This document shows positions 33,502 through 34,946 of a DNA stretch of 34,946 nt, piece after piece. The first letter of the stretch is position 1. Each line of letters begins with the position of its first letter. The position numbers and the translations under genes were made by a program. The stretch lies in NCBI RefSeq assembly GCF_900129485.1, contig NZ_FQVW01000033.1, positions 1-34,946 of the forward strand, in the 5' to 3' direction. Origin of the DNA: Ornithinibacillus halophilus (GTDB taxonomy: Bacteria; Bacillota; Bacilli; Bacillales; Amphibacillaceae). Under the pieces are notes generated by a model. The model did no database searches. It was given only the letters and a program-made list of their open reading frames with translations, and was not told the origin of the DNA.

Positions 33502-34080
33502 TTAAATTCTTATCCCGTCTTTTACAACGAAGGATAGACATGGGCACTTCTCTGAAATTACAGTGTCATCTGCTTCGAGTACATTCTGTAATGTGTACGG
33601 CATTCCATTCTCTTTAAGTACATATTGCTCAATCACTTGGTGGTGATGGTCGACTATCCAGTATTCTGGAACTCCGAATTTTGCATAACTTTCTTTTTTA
33701 TCCACTCGGTCTCGTTTCACACTATTTGGAGAAAGGATTTCAACGACTAAATCAGGTGGTCCAACAACGGCATGTTCTTCAATAATATATTCTCGATCAC
33801 GGTGAATCATCAAGATATCTGGTTGTCTAGTTTCATTTCCAGATAAAATGACATCAACTGGAGCATGCATGACAATATAGTCATTCTGGCAGGAATCTGT
33901 AATAAGACGTTCTAATCGGTGGCTAATACGTTGGTGTGTCGTTGTTGGGGAAGGTTTTAATTCAAGTTGTCCAGCACATAGTTCATATTGATTTCCATCT
34001 TCGGGTAATTGATAATAATCATCCACTGTCCAGCCCGTTTCTTTTACCAGTGGTTTATTTTGAGATTTACTCTTATCCAT
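33502..34080 (-). CDS. Uma2 family (DUF820) putative endonuclease, copy 2
   Basis: 192 residues, the same length as the downstream copy and differing at only about two dozen scattered positions (for example AGQLELK versus AGHLELK). It has the same core (PDLVVEILSPNS, then DKKESYAKFGVPEYWIVD). The start-to-start distance of the two copies is 627 bp, and the upstream sequences (CCTCTATTACATC...TTATATAAT) are also alike, so a whole gene with its leader was duplicated in tandem. Both keep intact frames and catalytic-type residues. GAGGGGGTG lies upstream. Confidence 0.85.
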   Translation of the reverse strand: MDKSKSQNKPLVKETGWTVDDYYQLPEDGNQYELCAGQLELKPSPTTTHQRISHRLERLITDSCQNDYIVMHAPVDVILSGNETRQPDILMIHRDREYIIEEHAVVGPPDLVVEILSPNSVKRDRVDKKESYAKFGVPEYWIVDHHHQVIEQYVLKENGMPYTLQNVLEADDTVISEKCPCLSFVVKDGIRI

Positions 34081-34160
34081 TTTAACACCCCCTCTATTAC
34101 ATCGATTATATAATAATGAATGACAATACTCTAGTACACACTAAGGATGTTTAAGCGATT

Positions 34161-34336
34161 CGGACATTTCGTACCTTATTTTAGCAAAAAAACTAGTTTT
34201 GCCGTGGTTTCGGACATTTGGTACGCAATTTGATTAAAATACCAACTTTTAGACCAGAAATTCAGTAAATAGAGGAATATATGTCCGAACCAGTTAGCAA
34301 AGTCTATTAACGGGAAAAATAGAGGAACAGATGTCC
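34161..34336. repeat. Nested inverted-repeat element, GGACAT type, second locus
   Basis: Outer arms CGGACATTTCGTACCTTATT (34161 on) and AATAGAGGAACAGATGTCC (34318-34336). Inner arms CGGACATTTGGTACGCAATT (34211 on) and AAATAGAGGAATATATGTCCG (34267-34287). It is built like the element at 27790-27964 and lies just beyond the stop of the 47-aa gene. Confidence 0.75.
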
Positions 34337-34347
34337 ACTGCCACCTT

Positions 34348-34491
34348 CTAGTTATTCTTTTCTTTAACCTCATCAGCAATTTTTCCAGCAATCCAACGCT
34401 TAGCTGTTTCTTCATCAATCTCGTACACTTTTCCTTCACGTAATAAATCACCATGATAGGCTGTTTGAACATTCATTTTTACTTTAACCAT
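34348..34491 (-). CDS. Small basic/acidic hypothetical protein, 47 aa
   Basis: Not a known function. The frame reads MVKVKMNVQTAYHGDLLREG, continuing with KVYEIDEETAKRWIAGKIAD and a charged end. AAAGGAG lies about 9 bases before the ATG, and codon usage matches neighbouring genes. The KVYEID-x5-RWI pattern resembles very small proteins found in phage and chromosomal islands of Firmicutes, where they are tail-assembly or hypothetical proteins, but this is recall only. It is followed by the repeat at 34161-34336. Confidence 0.65.
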   Translation of the reverse strand: MVKVKMNVQTAYHGDLLREGKVYEIDEETAKRWIAGKIADEVKEKNN

Positions 34492-34570
34492 TCTATGTAT
34501 CTCCTTTGTACAGGTAAAATCTATGGGATTCGAGTCCCTGTGTTTAATTCCAATTATAGCACATATTTGT

Positions 34571-34946
34571 GGTGGTCCGTGATTCCGTTATTGTACAGAT
34601 TTCCCCTCTTTTTTAGATGTGGACGGTTCCAGATTCCTTTATATGCCCAAATCTTCTATATTATATAGCGAAATCTCCCGATAGAGGAATGAGAATTCAT
34701 CAGACAGAAGAAATACAAGGTTTAATGAAGAATAACGGAATGAGGATTCATCGGGGAATGTAGGTGGTCCGTGATTCCGTTATTGTACAGATTTCCCCTC
34801 TTTTTTAGGTGCAGATGGTCCCAGATTCCTTTATAAGCCCAAATCTATAGTTTTTCATAGTGAAATCCTCTGATAAAGGAATGAGAATTCATCAGATAGC
34901 AGAAATACACGGTTTTATGAAGAATAACGGAATGAGGATTCATCGG
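34571..34946. repeat. Tandem nested inverted-repeat array, 192-bp unit, two copies to the window end
   Basis: GGTGGTCCGTGATTCCGTTA begins at 34571 and again at 34763 (192 bp). In each unit ATTCCGTTATT (34582, 34774) pairs with AATAACGGAAT (34731, 34923), and an inner GATTCCTTTAT pairs with ATAGAGGAAT or ATAAAGGAAT. The loops differ by a few substitutions. The stretch 34492-34570 before it is only AT-rich sequence. The array may continue past the window. Confidence 0.85.

Noticed and set aside
34176-34472. Minus-strand ORF of 98 codons
   Set aside because: It is out of frame with the better-supported 47-aa gene and continues through an inverted repeat; it has no ribosome site.
1-34946. Insertion sequences, prophage, rRNA or tRNA genes
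   Set aside because: No transposase, integrase, phage structural gene, or rRNA/tRNA-like sequence was recognised by eye on either strand.

Overview
The window looks like chromosome of a low-GC, spore-forming Bacillaceae, probably a soil or halotolerant genus of the Oceanobacillus/Virgibacillus/Bacillus kind. The reasons are strong AGGAGG-type ribosome sites with ATG, GTG and TTG starts, a YtaF sporulation membrane protein, YabR and CvfB homologues, a Bacillus-type 7Fe ferredoxin, and several intergenic repeat families typical of this group. No rRNA, tRNA, phage module or transposase was seen.

Left part (1-9.8 kb): a 52-bp tandem hairpin array, a Cof-type HAD phosphatase, an M3 oligopeptidase, a small unknown acidic protein, a dicarboxylate/glutamate symporter, a small membrane protein, CvfB, a YtrA-type GntR regulator with an ABC-2 exporter, and an AEC-family carrier.

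Centre (9.9-21.4 kb): an aromatic catabolic locus for 4-hydroxyphenylacetate via the homoprotocatechuate meta-cleavage route. A FadR-type GntR regulator precedes the operon: aldolase (DapA fold), hpaE, hpaB, hpaD, hpaC, a phenylalanine-dehydrogenase-like enzyme, a lone 2-oxoacid dehydrogenase E2, hpaG1, hpaG2 and hpaF. HpaBC hydroxylates 4-HPA, HpaD opens the ring, HpaE oxidises the semialdehyde, HpaF and HpaG isomerise and decarboxylate, and the aldolase yields pyruvate and succinate semialdehyde. The hydratase HpaH is not in the window. The PheDH-like enzyme and the E2 suggest the operon also takes tyrosine or phenylalanine down to the arylacetate level. The regulator and operon promoters both read TTGACA-17-TATGAT, and each carries an ATCAT/ATGAT palindrome. 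Two intergenic gaps in the operon are filled with repeats, one of them an array of about 25 units.

Right part (21.9-34.9 kb): an atypical SDR, a polysaccharide deacetylase, yabR, ytaF, topB split by a single nonsense codon (Gln to TAA), a 7Fe ferredoxin, a large STAND-ATPase/LuxR regulator, a broken fatty/organic-acid degradation unit (a MerR start fused to an acyl-CoA synthetase tail, followed by an intact acyl-CoA dehydrogenase), two tandem Uma2-family proteins and a 47-residue small protein. Four loci here carry a nested inverted-repeat family with about 192-bp units.

The most notable items are the topB nonsense mutation, the MerR/acyl-CoA synthetase deletion chimera, the amino-acid entry module inside the hpa operon, and the layered hairpin-repeat families.
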